Source: Bifidobacterium criceti (GTDB lineage: Bacteria; Actinomycetota; Actinomycetes; Actinomycetales; Bifidobacteriaceae). Taken from it: 64,000 nucleotides of DNA. Made by a program: the position numbers and the translations under genes. The DNA lies in contig NZ_MVOH01000013.1 of assembly GCF_002286935.1 (NCBI RefSeq), positions 1 to 64,000 on the forward strand. The letters are read 5' to 3'. Positions within the stretch are counted from its first letter, which is position 1, and every line of letters starts with the position of its first letter. Below, one piece after another: positions 1 through 8,227 of this stretch. The notes below the pieces were generated by a model that searched no databases, was not told the DNA's origin, and saw nothing but the letters and a program-made list of their open reading frames with translations.

Positions 1-465
1 CGAGAGCACGAAATAATGCATGCGCCGGCGCACTCCCTTCCAGTACACGTCGCTCTGGCCGAAATCGGCCTGCGCCTCGCCAGGATGCCACGACAGGTCC
101 AGAAAGCCGCGCTGGCGTTCAAGGCCGAACTCACGTTTGAGCTCGCGCACCTTGCGCGTCACGGTGGACAATGACACATCAGCGCCGCACTCATCAACCA
201 GACGCCGGTGGATACGGGTCGCCGTATGACGCTGCTTCGACCACGTCCGCCGGTCCTCGGCCAACCAGCCCTCGATCAACGGCACCCACCGGTCGATCTT
301 CGACGGCCGCTCACGCCTCACCGGCGGCCTGTCGGACAGGTCGACCTCCCTGAGGTACTTGCGCACCGTCGGCTCGCTGATACCCAGCTCGCGCGCAATC
401 GCGGCGACGGACGCACCTTCCTTTCGCATGCAACGGATAGAGTGAATGACGGACATGCTGATCAT
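1..465 (-). CDS. istA: IS21-family transposase IstA, N-terminal part (runs off left edge)
   Basis: A reverse-strand frame with no stop to the window edge encodes about 155 residues of an IstA-type transposase. Near the N-terminus is a helix-turn-helix (GASVAAIARELGISEPTVRK). After a basic linker comes GEAQADFGQSDVYW, which carries the first catalytic aspartate of the IS21 DDE core. IstA cuts and joins the element ends, and the IstB ATPase helper should follow beyond the window. The start is ATG 465 (MISMSVIH) or ATG 456; GGAAAGG lies just upstream and suits 456 slightly better. The gene reads away from the element end at 599, as in IS21 elements. Family assignment is by motif only. Confidence 0.85.
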   Translation of the reverse strand, partial: MISMSVIHSIRCMRKEGASVAAIARELGISEPTVRKYLREVDLSDRPPVRRERPSKIDRWVPLIEGWLAEDRRTWSKQRHTATRIHRRLVDECGADVSLSTVTRKVRELKREFGLERQRGFLDLSWHPGEAQADFGQSDVYWKGVRRRMHYFVLS

Positions 466-599
466 TGCCTTTCCGGACCTTTCAACTGGAAGAAGTCAGA
501 CGCTCCCAGTCAAACAAGGCCCTGTAACAGTGGTCGGCATGCTCCCATGACCAAACCCGAAACTTTTACATGACTAAAACCGCAATCTCTAATTGAACA
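1..599 (-). mobile_element. IS21-like insertion sequence, one end plus istA 5' part
   Basis: The element comprises istA and a terminal region of about 130 bp. On the minus strand the terminus begins TGTTCAATTAGAG at 599. It contains two related 13-bp subrepeats (catgactaaaacc at 569-581 and catgaccaaaccc at 546-558), 23 bp apart. Multiple subterminal repeats are typical of IS21 ends. The sequence to the right (from about 600) is the interior of a different transposase gene, so 599 is taken as the junction. The other end lies outside the window. Confidence 0.7.
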
Positions 600-1481
600 C
601 AAACAGACGGGCAGGTCCATGACGTGGTGCACCTCGACGGCATCCATCTGGGACGCAAGGCGGTCGTGCTCATCGCCTACGCCGGCGGCCACGTCATCGG
701 CTGGTACGTCGCCCGGCGCGAGACCAGCGCCGCATGGATGAGCCTGATGGCCCGCATCGCCGAGCCCGTGGTCGTCGTATGCGACGGGGGCGGCGGCATC
801 CGCAAGGCCCTCAGGCACGCATGGCCCGGTGCCCGCGTGCAACACTGCCTGTTCCACATCCGCCCCGACATCGGCGCGCTGCTGGGGCAGAAGCCCCGCT
901 ACGAGGCCCCACGGCAGCTGCTGCGCCTGGCCAAGGAGCTCACCCGCGTCAAGGACGGCGACGCCATGGCCGCCTGGCTGGGCGCCTACAACGCATGGGA
1001 GACGCGCCACAAGGACTTCCTCGAGCAGAAAAGCATCTGGGCCGACGGCAGCGAGAACGACCTGCACCAACGCCTCGCCAAGGCCCGCGACATGCTACGC
1101 CGGCGCATCCGCGAACAGGCCATGTTCACGTTCATGGACCCCGGACTGGGCGTCGCGACGCCCGTGCCGACCACCAACAACGCCATCGAATCAGTCAACG
1201 CGCGCATCCGCGAGATGCCCGGGAACCACCGCGGCCTGTGCTTGATCCGGCGCATCAAGGCCGTGTGCTGGTGGTGCCACCAGCACACCGAGCGCCCCGA
1301 AAGCGCCGCATGGCTCGCCCGCCACGCATGGCGCGACGAACAGATCGAACACCTCTACCGACAGGCATGGGAACACAGCGACGAAGGCAGACAGCAAGTC
1401 TTCGGCATCCCCGCCAGATACGGAACCGTCATCGACTGGAACGAATTCCACACCAGCACACCATGGAAGGACACCGACTAG
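597..1481 (+). pseudogene. IS1249-like (IS256/mutator family) transposase, 5'-truncated
   Basis: About 290 residues of a mutator-type transposase. Three acidic active-site positions can be seen: Asp in HLDGIHLGR near the new N-terminus, Asp in VVVVCDGGGGIRKAL, and Glu in NNAIESVNARIRE. IS1249-type transposases are usually around 390 residues with an N-terminal zinc-ribbon/HTH segment; that segment is missing because the frame is interrupted at the IS21 end (stop TGA at 594-596). A GTG at 624 could still start translation, but without the DNA-binding domain the product is probably inactive. The C-terminus (TSTPWKDTD) looks intact. Inference: a resident IS1249-like copy was disrupted by the IS21 element. 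Confidence 0.8.
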
Positions 1482-1736
1482 CCAGACACACATTTTGGCC
1501 TATAACCCGAAAAAAAGATGTGCGGCTACCCGTTGTTGCCGGATGGCCGCACACCTACGACTCGCGGAAGAGGTCCGTTCGCGGCTTGTTCCTTGTGGGA
1601 ACCGTGGACGATGACTTCGTTCCGTTGACGTTGTTCCGTCTTTTTTTCACGAACAAAATGAAGATTGTGTCATCACTTTGTTCGCTTGTCGCTGAATCAC
1701 ATGATGCCATATTGTGGCGTGCGTCACATGATTTGC
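1482..1736. other. Gap between IS remnant and ecf operon
   Basis: No gene is seen. The first part probably holds the right end of the IS1249-like element, but with the left end destroyed its inverted repeat cannot be matched. The rest is relatively AT-rich, with a T-tract at 1641-1647, and contains two copies of TCACATGAT near 1696 and 1727. No dispersed repeat word is obvious here. Confidence 0.4.
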
Positions 1737-4307
1737 TCACATATTGAACACACGTACCGCAATGATCGCGAGGATCGTCGCCACGATGCATATGCAGAAT
1801 GCCCAATCGCGCATATGCATCCTGAGAGGATGCCACAGTGTGCGCCGCACTCCTTCCTGATAACAGCGGGCGTCGAGCGCGAGCGCGAGATTGTCGGCGT
1901 GACGTATTGCACCGGCGAATACGGGGATGACGATCGCGCACATCGCGCGCACGCGTTGCGGCAGCGTGCCGGATTCGATGGATCCGCCACGTGCCGCCTG
2001 CGCATCGCGGATCGAGACCGCTTCGGTGACGAGTGTCGGAAGGAAGCGCAGCGAAAGCGACAGTACGAGGCAGATCTCCTGCACGTGGATCCACCGTCGT
2101 AACGGATGCAGCATCCGTTCGAACGCGTTCGACATCGCTGTGGGTGCAGTGGTGAGCAGGACGACCGCACCGAGGATGATGACGAACGCAAATCGCAGCA
2201 TGTACAGCAGCGCGATGTGTATGCCTCCTGTTGTGATCGCCCAACCACCGATATGCACCAAAGGGGTGCCGTCATGCACGACGGCGAGGTTCAATAGGCC
2301 GGTGACGGCGAACAGGATGAGGAACACACGCACCGAGGACAGCAGCCGTCGGAGACCGATGCGGCTTGCGCATGCGATGACGCCCGTGGCGATGCCTCCG
2401 ATAAGGAGCTGTGGCCAGGATGACATTGCGAATGCCGAGAACATGAGCGCGAGGATGCCGAGCATCTTCGCACGGGGGTCGAGTGAGGCAATCCACGAAT
2501 AGTGCGGATCGCTCATCGACATGGTCTCGTGTGCCGCGTCCTGCGGCCTGCAGCTGGTGTCGGCCAGACTGTTACCGGTAGCGCGCGTATCGCTATCGGT
2601 AGTATGCGTACTGCTGCGGGTGGCATTCGTGCTGTCGGCAGCGTTCATGTTGTTACCGGTGGTGGTCGCGCTACCGGTAACAACATGAACGCTGCTCTTT
2701 GCGGTTGGTGAGGATGTGCTACCGGTAGCGCGATTGGCATTCGTGGAGCTGTGTGTGGATGGATGGGCGCGGCCGGGGAAATCGACGATGCTGTCGGCGA
2801 GTGTGTGCGCCATCGCCAGGTCATGGGTGATCATGACAATCGTGACGCCTTGGTCATGCAGTCTGCGGATGATGCCACGAATACGTGTGCATGCCGTTTC
2901 ATCGAGGGAGGCGGTTGGTTCATCCATGACGAGGACGTTTGGGTGGCATGCGAGCACGCCGGCAATGGCGACGAGTCGTTGCTGGCCGCCCGAAAGCGTG
3001 AACGGGTCGCGGTCCGCCAAGTGCCCGGCGCCTACAATGTGCAGCGCATCCTCCACGCGATGTTGTGTCTCCTCCTCGTCCAGTCCTTGATTGCGTGGCC
3101 CATACGCGACATCCTGGGCGACCGTCGGCGCGAAGAGCTGACGTTCCGGATGTTGCATGATGAAGCCGAGACTGCGCCGAAGGGTTGCACGTTCCTTTCT
3201 GTTCGCTTTCGTGAGCGTGACACCATCGACCGTGATCGTTCCTGAATCCGGTTTCAACAATGCGCACAGCAGTTTCGCGAACGTTGTTTTCCCTGACCCG
3301 TTCCTACCTACGATCGCCATCGTGGAGCCGCGTGCCACCCGTAACGAATAGTCGTCAAGTATAGGGGTGGCGTCCCCGGGGTAGGCGAAAGTCACATGAT
3401 CGAATCTGACCGCATCCGGTAACGTCCCGCGCACTGTTGTGGACACGTTGGTCTGTGGTACCGGTGGTACGGTTGCATCCGGGGATGCTGCCGGTAGTGC
3501 ATCGTCTACTTGCGCTGCCGGTAGTGCATCGTTTGGCGATGTTATCGGTAGCGCATTGTCGGGGCACACTGACGGCGTCATCGTGGATGGCGGGTGGGAC
3601 GCGTCGTCGACCGGTTCGTCGGAGAGGATGCGCCCATGTTCCAGACGGATGATACGGGTCGCATGGGCGAGTTCCTCGGCGCTGTGCGTCACGATGATAA
3701 TCGATGTGCCGCGCGACTGGATGTCGTCGAGTGCGGCAAGCACGTCGGCGCGGGCGTCCGGATCGAGCATCGCGGTCGGTTCGTCGAGGATAAGCAGACG
3801 CGAATGCATCGCGAGCATCCCCGCGATTGCCACCCGTTGCTGTTGGCCGCCCGACAGATTCGCGGGATTCGCGTCTGCGAACGTGGTCATGCCGACGGTG
3901 GCGAGTGCATCGTGCACACGTTCGCCAATCTGTGCACGCGGCGTCGCGAGATTCTCCGGGCCGAACGCGACGTCTTCGCAGACGACTGTCGTGACGATCT
4001 GGTCCTCGGGATTCTGGAACACGATGCCGATGTCGCGGCGCGCGCGGCGGTATGCATCCGCGCGCGCGCCTTCGGCGTCGTCGAACACCAGTTCGCCGGC
4101 GAGCTCGACAGTGCCGGAATCCGGCGCGGTAAGCCCCGCGGTCAGCAAAGCCAACGTCGACTTGCCTGAACCATTCGCGCCGACGAGCGCGATGCGCTCT
4201 CCTTCGCGAACGCAAAAGCCGATGCCGTCAAGCGCCCACGTCTCGCCACCGTCGTAACTGAAACGCACATCGCGCATCTCGACGATGGAATGTGCGGCGT
4301 CGCTCAT
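1737..4307 (-). CDS. ECF transporter energising module, EcfA-EcfA'-EcfT single-chain fusion (riboflavin operon)
   Basis: An 856-residue protein made of three parts that are normally separate. Residues ~1-227 are an ATPase with Walker A GANGSGKST, signature LSGGQQQ and Walker B LLILDEPTA. Residues ~300-520 are a second ATPase with GRNGSGKTT, LSGGQQR and VLVMDEPTA. Residues ~597-856 are an EcfT membrane coupling protein with several hydrophobic helices and the Arg motifs AQAARGGS and ALDARCYQ. The two linkers (DNA ~3430-3620 and ~2515-2740) are built from the dispersed repeat: the first reads DALPAA/ALPIT, the second TGS/TGN. The start ATG at 4307 overlaps the ribU stop (ATGA), so the genes are translationally coupled and under the FMN riboswitch. 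It should power RibU and perhaps other S components. A longer upstream reading in this frame is only antisense to ribU. Confidence 0.88.
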   Translation of the reverse strand: MSDAAHSIVEMRDVRFSYDGGETWALDGIGFCVREGERIALVGANGSGKSTLALLTAGLTAPDSGTVELAGELVFDDAEGARADAYRRARRDIGIVFQNPEDQIVTTVVCEDVAFGPENLATPRAQIGERVHDALATVGMTTFADANPANLSGGQQQRVAIAGMLAMHSRLLILDEPTAMLDPDARADVLAALDDIQSRGTSIIIVTHSAEELAHATRIIRLEHGRILSDEPVDDASHPPSTMTPSVCPDNALPITSPNDALPAAQVDDALPAASPDATVPPVPQTNVSTTVRGTLPDAVRFDHVTFAYPGDATPILDDYSLRVARGSTMAIVGRNGSGKTTFAKLLCALLKPDSGTITVDGVTLTKANRKERATLRRSLGFIMQHPERQLFAPTVAQDVAYGPRNQGLDEEETQHRVEDALHIVGAGHLADRDPFTLSGGQQRLVAIAGVLACHPNVLVMDEPTASLDETACTRIRGIIRRLHDQGVTIVMITHDLAMAHTLADSIVDFPGRAHPSTHSSTNANRATGSTSSPTAKSSVHVVTGSATTTGNNMNAADSTNATRSSTHTTDSDTRATGNSLADTSCRPQDAAHETMSMSDPHYSWIASLDPRAKMLGILALMFSAFAMSSWPQLLIGGIATGVIACASRIGLRRLLSSVRVFLILFAVTGLLNLAVVHDGTPLVHIGGWAITTGGIHIALLYMLRFAFVIILGAVVLLTTAPTAMSNAFERMLHPLRRWIHVQEICLVLSLSLRFLPTLVTEAVSIRDAQAARGGSIESGTLPQRVRAMCAIVIPVFAGAIRHADNLALALDARCYQEGVRRTLWHPLRMHMRDWAFCICIVATILAIIAVRVFNM
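2641..2692. repeat. Perfect 20-bp inverted repeat inside the EcfA'-EcfT linker
   Basis: Arms 2641-2660 and 2673-2692 are exact reverse complements, separated by 12 bp. Each arm ends with the TTACCGGT core of the dispersed repeat. The structure is wholly within coding sequence, so one stretch of linker is coded by each strand of the repeat. Confidence 0.9.
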
Positions 4308-5125
4308 GCCTGACCCCGGTTGAGGAGTGTGGAAACCGGCTTGTATATGAGGAATGTGATGACGCCGTTGAGCACGAATTTGATGATGTTGAACGGCAAG
4401 AGCACAGGCACGATGAGTGCCGCCACCTGTTGCATCGTCATATGCGCGTACATCGGTGTGATGACAAGGTTGGCAGCGAGCACGACGACGAGCGCGATGA
4501 CGGAGCCGACAAGGATGCCGATGAACGCGGACATGCGCGAGCGACGGCGGCGGTAGATCAGCGCCGCCGGTACGGAAAGCGCGAGCGCGACGAGCACGGC
4601 CATGAGCGTTCCCCACGGATTCGTGAACAGATGGGGGAGGAAACCGAGGACGCTGACGATGGCGGCCGCCGACGGGCCGAACGCGAAGCCGGCGACGAGG
4701 CAGACGACGCCGGACGGGTCGTACTTGAGCCATGGCGCCGCGGGCATGAGCGGGAATTCGATGAAGCTGAGCGCCATCGCGAGCGCGACGAACAATGCGT
4801 ACATCGCGATGCGCCGTGTCGACCATCGTCCGCGGTCACCTACACCGGTCGAATGCGCATTGTCGGGGCGGCGGTTGCGCAACGTCGAGGATGCCGGCGA
4901 TCGATGCATGTCCGCGGTGGTGCTACCGGTAGTGTTTTCGTTTTCGTTATCGGTAGCGGTCGCGTTATCGGTTGCAGTAGTGGTGCTACCGGTGGTGGTG
5001 TGCGAAGCGGCATCGGAACCGCTGCCGTCAGCGGTGGGAGTGCCGCCTATACCAGTGACGCCTGTGGTGTCGTTTGTGCCGGTGGTGGCGTCGGAGGGTA
5101 TGGTTGTGCCATTGGATGTGCTCAT
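4304..5125 (-). CDS. ribU: ECF substrate-binding protein, RibU-type riboflavin transporter
   Basis: A 273-residue protein. Residues ~103-273 are an ECF-S membrane domain of about six helices, with FIEFPLMPAAPWLKYDPSG near helix 1-2, a pattern typical of RibU proteins. Residues 1-~102 are an unusual Thr/Gly/Asn/Ser-rich extension (TTGS, TTGT, TDNATATDN) made of dispersed-repeat DNA (about 4890-5110); RibU proteins normally lack it. ATG 5125 has GGAG 6 nt upstream and directly follows an FMN riboswitch, which fixes the substrate as riboflavin/FMN-related with good confidence. It overlaps the downstream fused energising module by 4 nt. The product should sit in the cytoplasmic membrane with EcfAA'T. 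Confidence 0.88.
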   Translation of the reverse strand: MSTSNGTTIPSDATTGTNDTTGVTGIGGTPTADGSGSDAASHTTTGSTTTATDNATATDNENENTTGSTTADMHRSPASSTLRNRRPDNAHSTGVGDRGRWSTRRIAMYALFVALAMALSFIEFPLMPAAPWLKYDPSGVVCLVAGFAFGPSAAAIVSVLGFLPHLFTNPWGTLMAVLVALALSVPAALIYRRRRSRMSAFIGILVGSVIALVVVLAANLVITPMYAHMTMQQVAALIVPVLLPFNIIKFVLNGVITFLIYKPVSTLLNRGQA

Positions 5126-5140
5126 CGTGAGCTCCGTTTC

Positions 5141-5272
5141 TTTCGTCCGGACTATGACCGTTGGCTTCGGAATCCGACCGAGATCCACCGCTTGCGCGGG
5201 TTGCGGGCTTCGTCGTAGGCGCATCGTGTGCGCGACGCTACCGCCAGTAAGGAATTGCACCTTCCCTGAAAC
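5141..5272 (-). promoter_or_regulatory. FMN riboswitch (RFN element)
   Basis: Read on the minus strand, the segment shows the conserved RFN blocks in order: TCAGGGAAGGTGCAATTCC, then CTGGCGGTAG, GAAGCCCGC, GATTCCGAAGCCAACGGT and finally AGTCCGGACGAAAG, about 16 bases before the ribU start. FMN binding is expected to repress the riboflavin transporter operon, probably at translation because the last helix lies near the GGAG ribosome-binding site. Confidence 0.92.
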
Positions 5273-5610
5273 TTACGTTCCCATCTGTATACGATGGGCA
5301 GGATAAATCAGCATCCCGTACATGCCACACACAGACGCACAGTCGGCGATTGCAGGTCCGACATAGGGAAAACGATGGCAGCAAAAAACGCGGCATCACA
5401 AAGGTCTCGCGAATGGCCGCACAGGAACAATCGTTTTCAAAAAAGTCGTTCCAAAATGTGAATACTTTGCGAAACATGAATATTTAGCGGATGAACTACT
5501 ATATCATGGTGATAGTGGCCGGCCATTCGACGGATGCATGGCGTATCCTGCGGCCGCCCCATGAAGGTAAAGCACAGGGTGATTCCTGGACATGGTAAGG
5601 AAGGTTGACG
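5273..5610. other. Divergent intergenic region, ribU and ppgK promoters
   Basis: 338 bp between the FMN riboswitch (minus) and ppgK (plus). The stretch 5440-5520 is AT-rich for this genome and includes TATATCAT near 5511, a possible -10 for ppgK. AAGGAAGG at 5597-5604 is the ppgK ribosome-binding site. No gene or clear copy of the dispersed repeat was seen. Confidence 0.4.
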
Positions 5611-6387
5611 ATGATTGATACCGCACAGGCGTTCGGCGTGGACATTGGAGGATCGGGCATCAAGGCCGCGCCGGTCAATCTTGAGAAGGGCGAGTTCGCG
5701 GAGCCGCGTCTGAAGATCCTCACACCGGAACATTCGACCCCGAAGGCCGTCGGAGACATCGTCCGCCAGCAGCTCGAGCATTTCGAAGTGCCCGAGGACG
5801 TCCCGGTCGGCATCGCGTTCCCGGCGCCGATCAAGCCCGGGCAGAAGCTTGATTACATGGCGAACCTCGACCAGTCCTGGATCGGTGTGGATGTCACAGA
5901 AGTCTTCTCCGAAGCGTGCGGTCGCCCCGTGACCGTCGTCAACGACGCGGACGCCGCGGGCGTCGCCGAGCAGCGTTTCGGCGCCGCCGCGGGCCAGGAA
6001 GGCCTCGTCATCGCGACGACGCTCGGCACCGGCATCGGCACCGCCCTCATCTACGACGGCGTGCTCATTCCGAACACCGAACTCGGCCACATCCAGCTGC
6101 CGAAGGGCAAGGGCGACGCCGAGAAGTACGCGGCGTCCTCGGTGCGCGAAAAGCTCGACATGGGCTACAAGAAGTGGGCGAAACGCCTCACGAAGTACTA
6201 CAGCCTCATGGAACTGTATTTCAGCCCGCAGCTGTTCGTCGTCGGCGGTGGTGTGAGCCGTGTGTCGGAGAAGTTCCTTCCGTACATCGACATCAAGACG
6301 CCGATCGTCGCCGCGAAACTGCACAACGAGGCGGGCATCATTGGCGCCGCGTACCATGCGAGCACGCAGATGCACAAGAACGACTGA
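5611..6387 (+). CDS. ppgK: Polyphosphate glucokinase (ROK family)
   Basis: A 258-residue ROK-family kinase that phosphorylates glucose to glucose-6-phosphate with polyphosphate (and usually ATP) as donor, in the cytosol. The N-terminal FGVDIGGSGIKAAPV is the phosphate-binding loop; VVNDADAAGVAEQRFG carries the catalytic Asp region; TTLGTGIGTALI and NTELGHIQLPKGK follow the PpgK pattern; FVVGGGVSR closes the second nucleotide-binding half. ATG 5611 is chosen because AAGGAAGG stands 6 nt before it. Length matches actinobacterial PpgK. It is monocistronic, followed by a strong terminator. Confidence 0.93.
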   Translation: MIDTAQAFGVDIGGSGIKAAPVNLEKGEFAEPRLKILTPEHSTPKAVGDIVRQQLEHFEVPEDVPVGIAFPAPIKPGQKLDYMANLDQSWIGVDVTEVFSEACGRPVTVVNDADAAGVAEQRFGAAAGQEGLVIATTLGTGIGTALIYDGVLIPNTELGHIQLPKGKGDAEKYAASSVREKLDMGYKKWAKRLTKYYSLMELYFSPQLFVVGGGVSRVSEKFLPYIDIKTPIVAAKLHNEAGIIGAAYHASTQMHKND

Positions 6388-6410
6388 ACCATCCGTGTGA
6401 ACGGAAAACG

Positions 6411-6452
6411 GGCGGCCGCCGGTACGATGTTCCGGCGGCCGCCTTTGTCGTT
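6411..6452 (+). terminator. Rho-independent terminator of ppgK
   Basis: A perfect 12-bp GC stem (ggcggccgccgg / ccggcggccgcc, 6411-6422 and 6432-6443) with a 9-nt loop, followed by tttgtcgtt. It starts about 24 nt after the ppgK stop. Confidence 0.88.
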
Positions 6453-6667
6453 GACGATGGTGGTGGCTGATGGTGTCGTGCGCGCATTGTGTGGAGTGTG
6501 GAATGAGGTGCGTGGATTCATTCAATGGTCGGGGAGAGAAAAGATGGGTGGGTCGATGAGGGAATGGAAGAGGAGGACGCGAGGGGGAAAGGGGGGCGGC
6601 ACAGGAGTGGGGTCGTGGAAGCCGTCTTGTGCTGGCGAAGGTGTCGTGATGCGCGTAGATTGGTATC

Positions 6668-8227
6668 GTGCGTTTTTCCCACAGAGTAGACATCGACGAA
6701 CCCAATCCGATCGCGAAGGCCGAAGCCGCGCTCAAAGCCCAGGGCGTGCGGCTGCGTGCGCTCAACGATTCGAATCCGACGAGGCATGGTCTTGCGCCGT
6801 CATCGTTACCGGAGGCATATGCCGCAGATCCGCGGGGGCAACGGTATGCGCGCGAGGCGATAGCCGCATACATCAACGCCTCCGTGAATGCTGCCGGTAG
6901 TGGTGCCATTACTGGCACCAGTGGCCATGATGACGTTACCGGTAGCGGAGATGTTACCAGTAACGGTGGTGGCGATGATATTAGCGGCGACGAGATGCTT
7001 ACCGGCAGTAGTGGGATCGATGACAGTACCGGTGGTGATGGCGGCAACGCCAACGGTGGTGAGAGTGCAGCCCGTAACAATGCGGCCCATAGTGGTGACA
7101 CTACCGGTAACGGTGCTGCCACCTGCAATCGTGCAACCGGTGACAGTAGCGGTGCGGCCTATAACGGTGCCCTAGGTGACGAGGGACCTACCAGTGGCAT
7201 GGGTGCTGCCCGTAACAATGCCGCCCGTGATGGGGATGCTGCCTGCGGCAGTGCTGCCGGTAGCGGTGGGGCTGGGGCAGAGGCGACGGCGCAGGATGTG
7301 TATCTGCTCAGTTCCACATCGCAGGCCTATGCGTGGCTCATGAAACTGCTGTGTGACGCAGGGGATGCGATCCTCGCGCCGAAGCCGGGGTATCCGCTCA
7401 TCGAATCGATCGCGCGCCTCGAATGCGTTAAGACACAGTGCTACCAGTTGCGTTTCGACGGATCGTGGTTCATCGACGTGCCGCAGATCGCACGCATGCT
7501 CGAAGAGGACACGGCGCGCCGCATACGCGCCCTCGTCGTCATCAACCCGAACAATCCAACCGGCTCCTACGTCAAACCATCGGAGCGTGAGGCGCTTGTC
7601 GAGTTGTGCATCCGGTACGGGATCGCGATCATCGCGGATGAGGTGTTCTTCGACTACCCGTTGGAGCCGTTCGCCGGCAACCGTAGGTTCTCGGGGGAGT
7701 CACGTGTGCTCACGTTCGCACTCGACGGGTTTTCGAAGACACTGGCGGCGCCGCATGCGAAGGTCGGTTGGATACGCGTGAGCGGCCCTGCGGCCGATGT
7801 GCGCGAGGCACGGCGCCGCCTTGACGTCATCGCCGACGATTTCCTGCCGATGAGCGAGTTCGTCGCGCGTGAAGTGCCCGGCATGCTGCGTGAGGCGCCA
7901 CGCCAGCTCGCCGCCGTCGGCGAGCGCGTGCGCGCCAACCTCGCCGTGTTGCATCGGATGCTCGATGCCGACGTCCTTGGCGTCGTCGACGTCCTGCGCG
8001 CGGAGGGCGGTTGGAACGTGCTGTTGCGCTTCCCGGGCGTCATCGACGAGAACGACCTTGTGCTCTCGATGATCGATACCGCCCGTACGAGTGGGCAACC
8101 CGGTTATTTCTTTGACATGACGTCGAACGGGTATTTGGCGATCTCATTGCTGCCGGTAACGGGAATATTCGAGGAGCATGTGCGCATCGTGCTCGACGCC
8201 GTGCGTCAGCGGCTCGACAACCGCTGA
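6668..8227 (+). CDS. PLP-dependent class I/II aminotransferase with ~130-residue repeat-derived insert
   Basis: A 519-residue fold-type I aminotransferase. The N-terminal part has NPTRHGLAPSSLPEAYA; the catalytic part has VYLLSSTSQAYAWLMKLL, NPNNPTGSYV, IIADEVFFDYPLE and the Schiff-base lysine region ALDGFSKTLAAPHAKVGWI. Relatives are about 380-400 residues long. The excess is residues ~75-206 (DNA ~6890-7285), a Gly/Ser/Thr/Asn/Ala/Asp stretch (VTGSGDVTSNGGG, DTTGNGAAT) with no resemblance to the fold. It lies exactly between AIAAYINA and QDVYLLSSTSQ, which are nearly contiguous in relatives. Its DNA is packed with ttaccggtag/ggtaacg words. The reading frame stays open through all of it. GTG 6668 is the start (VRFSHRVDIDEPNPIA); no strong RBS is seen. 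Its last 22 bp overlap the convergent ABC gene. Substrate unknown. Confidence 0.82.
   Translation: MRFSHRVDIDEPNPIAKAEAALKAQGVRLRALNDSNPTRHGLAPSSLPEAYAADPRGQRYAREAIAAYINASVNAAGSGAITGTSGHDDVTGSGDVTSNGGGDDISGDEMLTGSSGIDDSTGGDGGNANGGESAARNNAAHSGDTTGNGAATCNRATGDSSGAAYNGALGDEGPTSGMGAARNNAARDGDAACGSAAGSGGAGAEATAQDVYLLSSTSQAYAWLMKLLCDAGDAILAPKPGYPLIESIARLECVKTQCYQLRFDGSWFIDVPQIARMLEEDTARRIRALVVINPNNPTGSYVKPSEREALVELCIRYGIAIIADEVFFDYPLEPFAGNRRFSGESRVLTFALDGFSKTLAAPHAKVGWIRVSGPAADVREARRRLDVIADDFLPMSEFVAREVPGMLREAPRQLAAVGERVRANLAVLHRMLDADVLGVVDVLRAEGGWNVLLRFPGVIDENDLVLSMIDTARTSGQPGYFFDMTSNGYLAISLLPVTGIFEEHVRIVLDAVRQRLDNR
6890..7285 (+). repeat. Dispersed-repeat tract inside aminotransferase gene
   Basis: About 400 bp of degenerate repeats of the TTACCGGTAGC type in one orientation, coding TGS/TGN/SGD/NGG motifs. 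It shows the same word and spacing as the intergenic blocks of this window, without stop codons. Confidence 0.8.

Noticed and set aside
1555..2275. Alternative minus-strand frames over the EcfT region
   Set aside because: Arg/His/Ser-rich low-quality translations in wrong frames of a gene with clear EcfT helices and motifs.
4308..4826. A 173-residue N-terminal extension of the fused ECF protein
   Set aside because: It is antisense-frame reading of the ribU gene, Arg/His-rich, and ATG 4307 overlapping the ribU stop is a standard coupled start.
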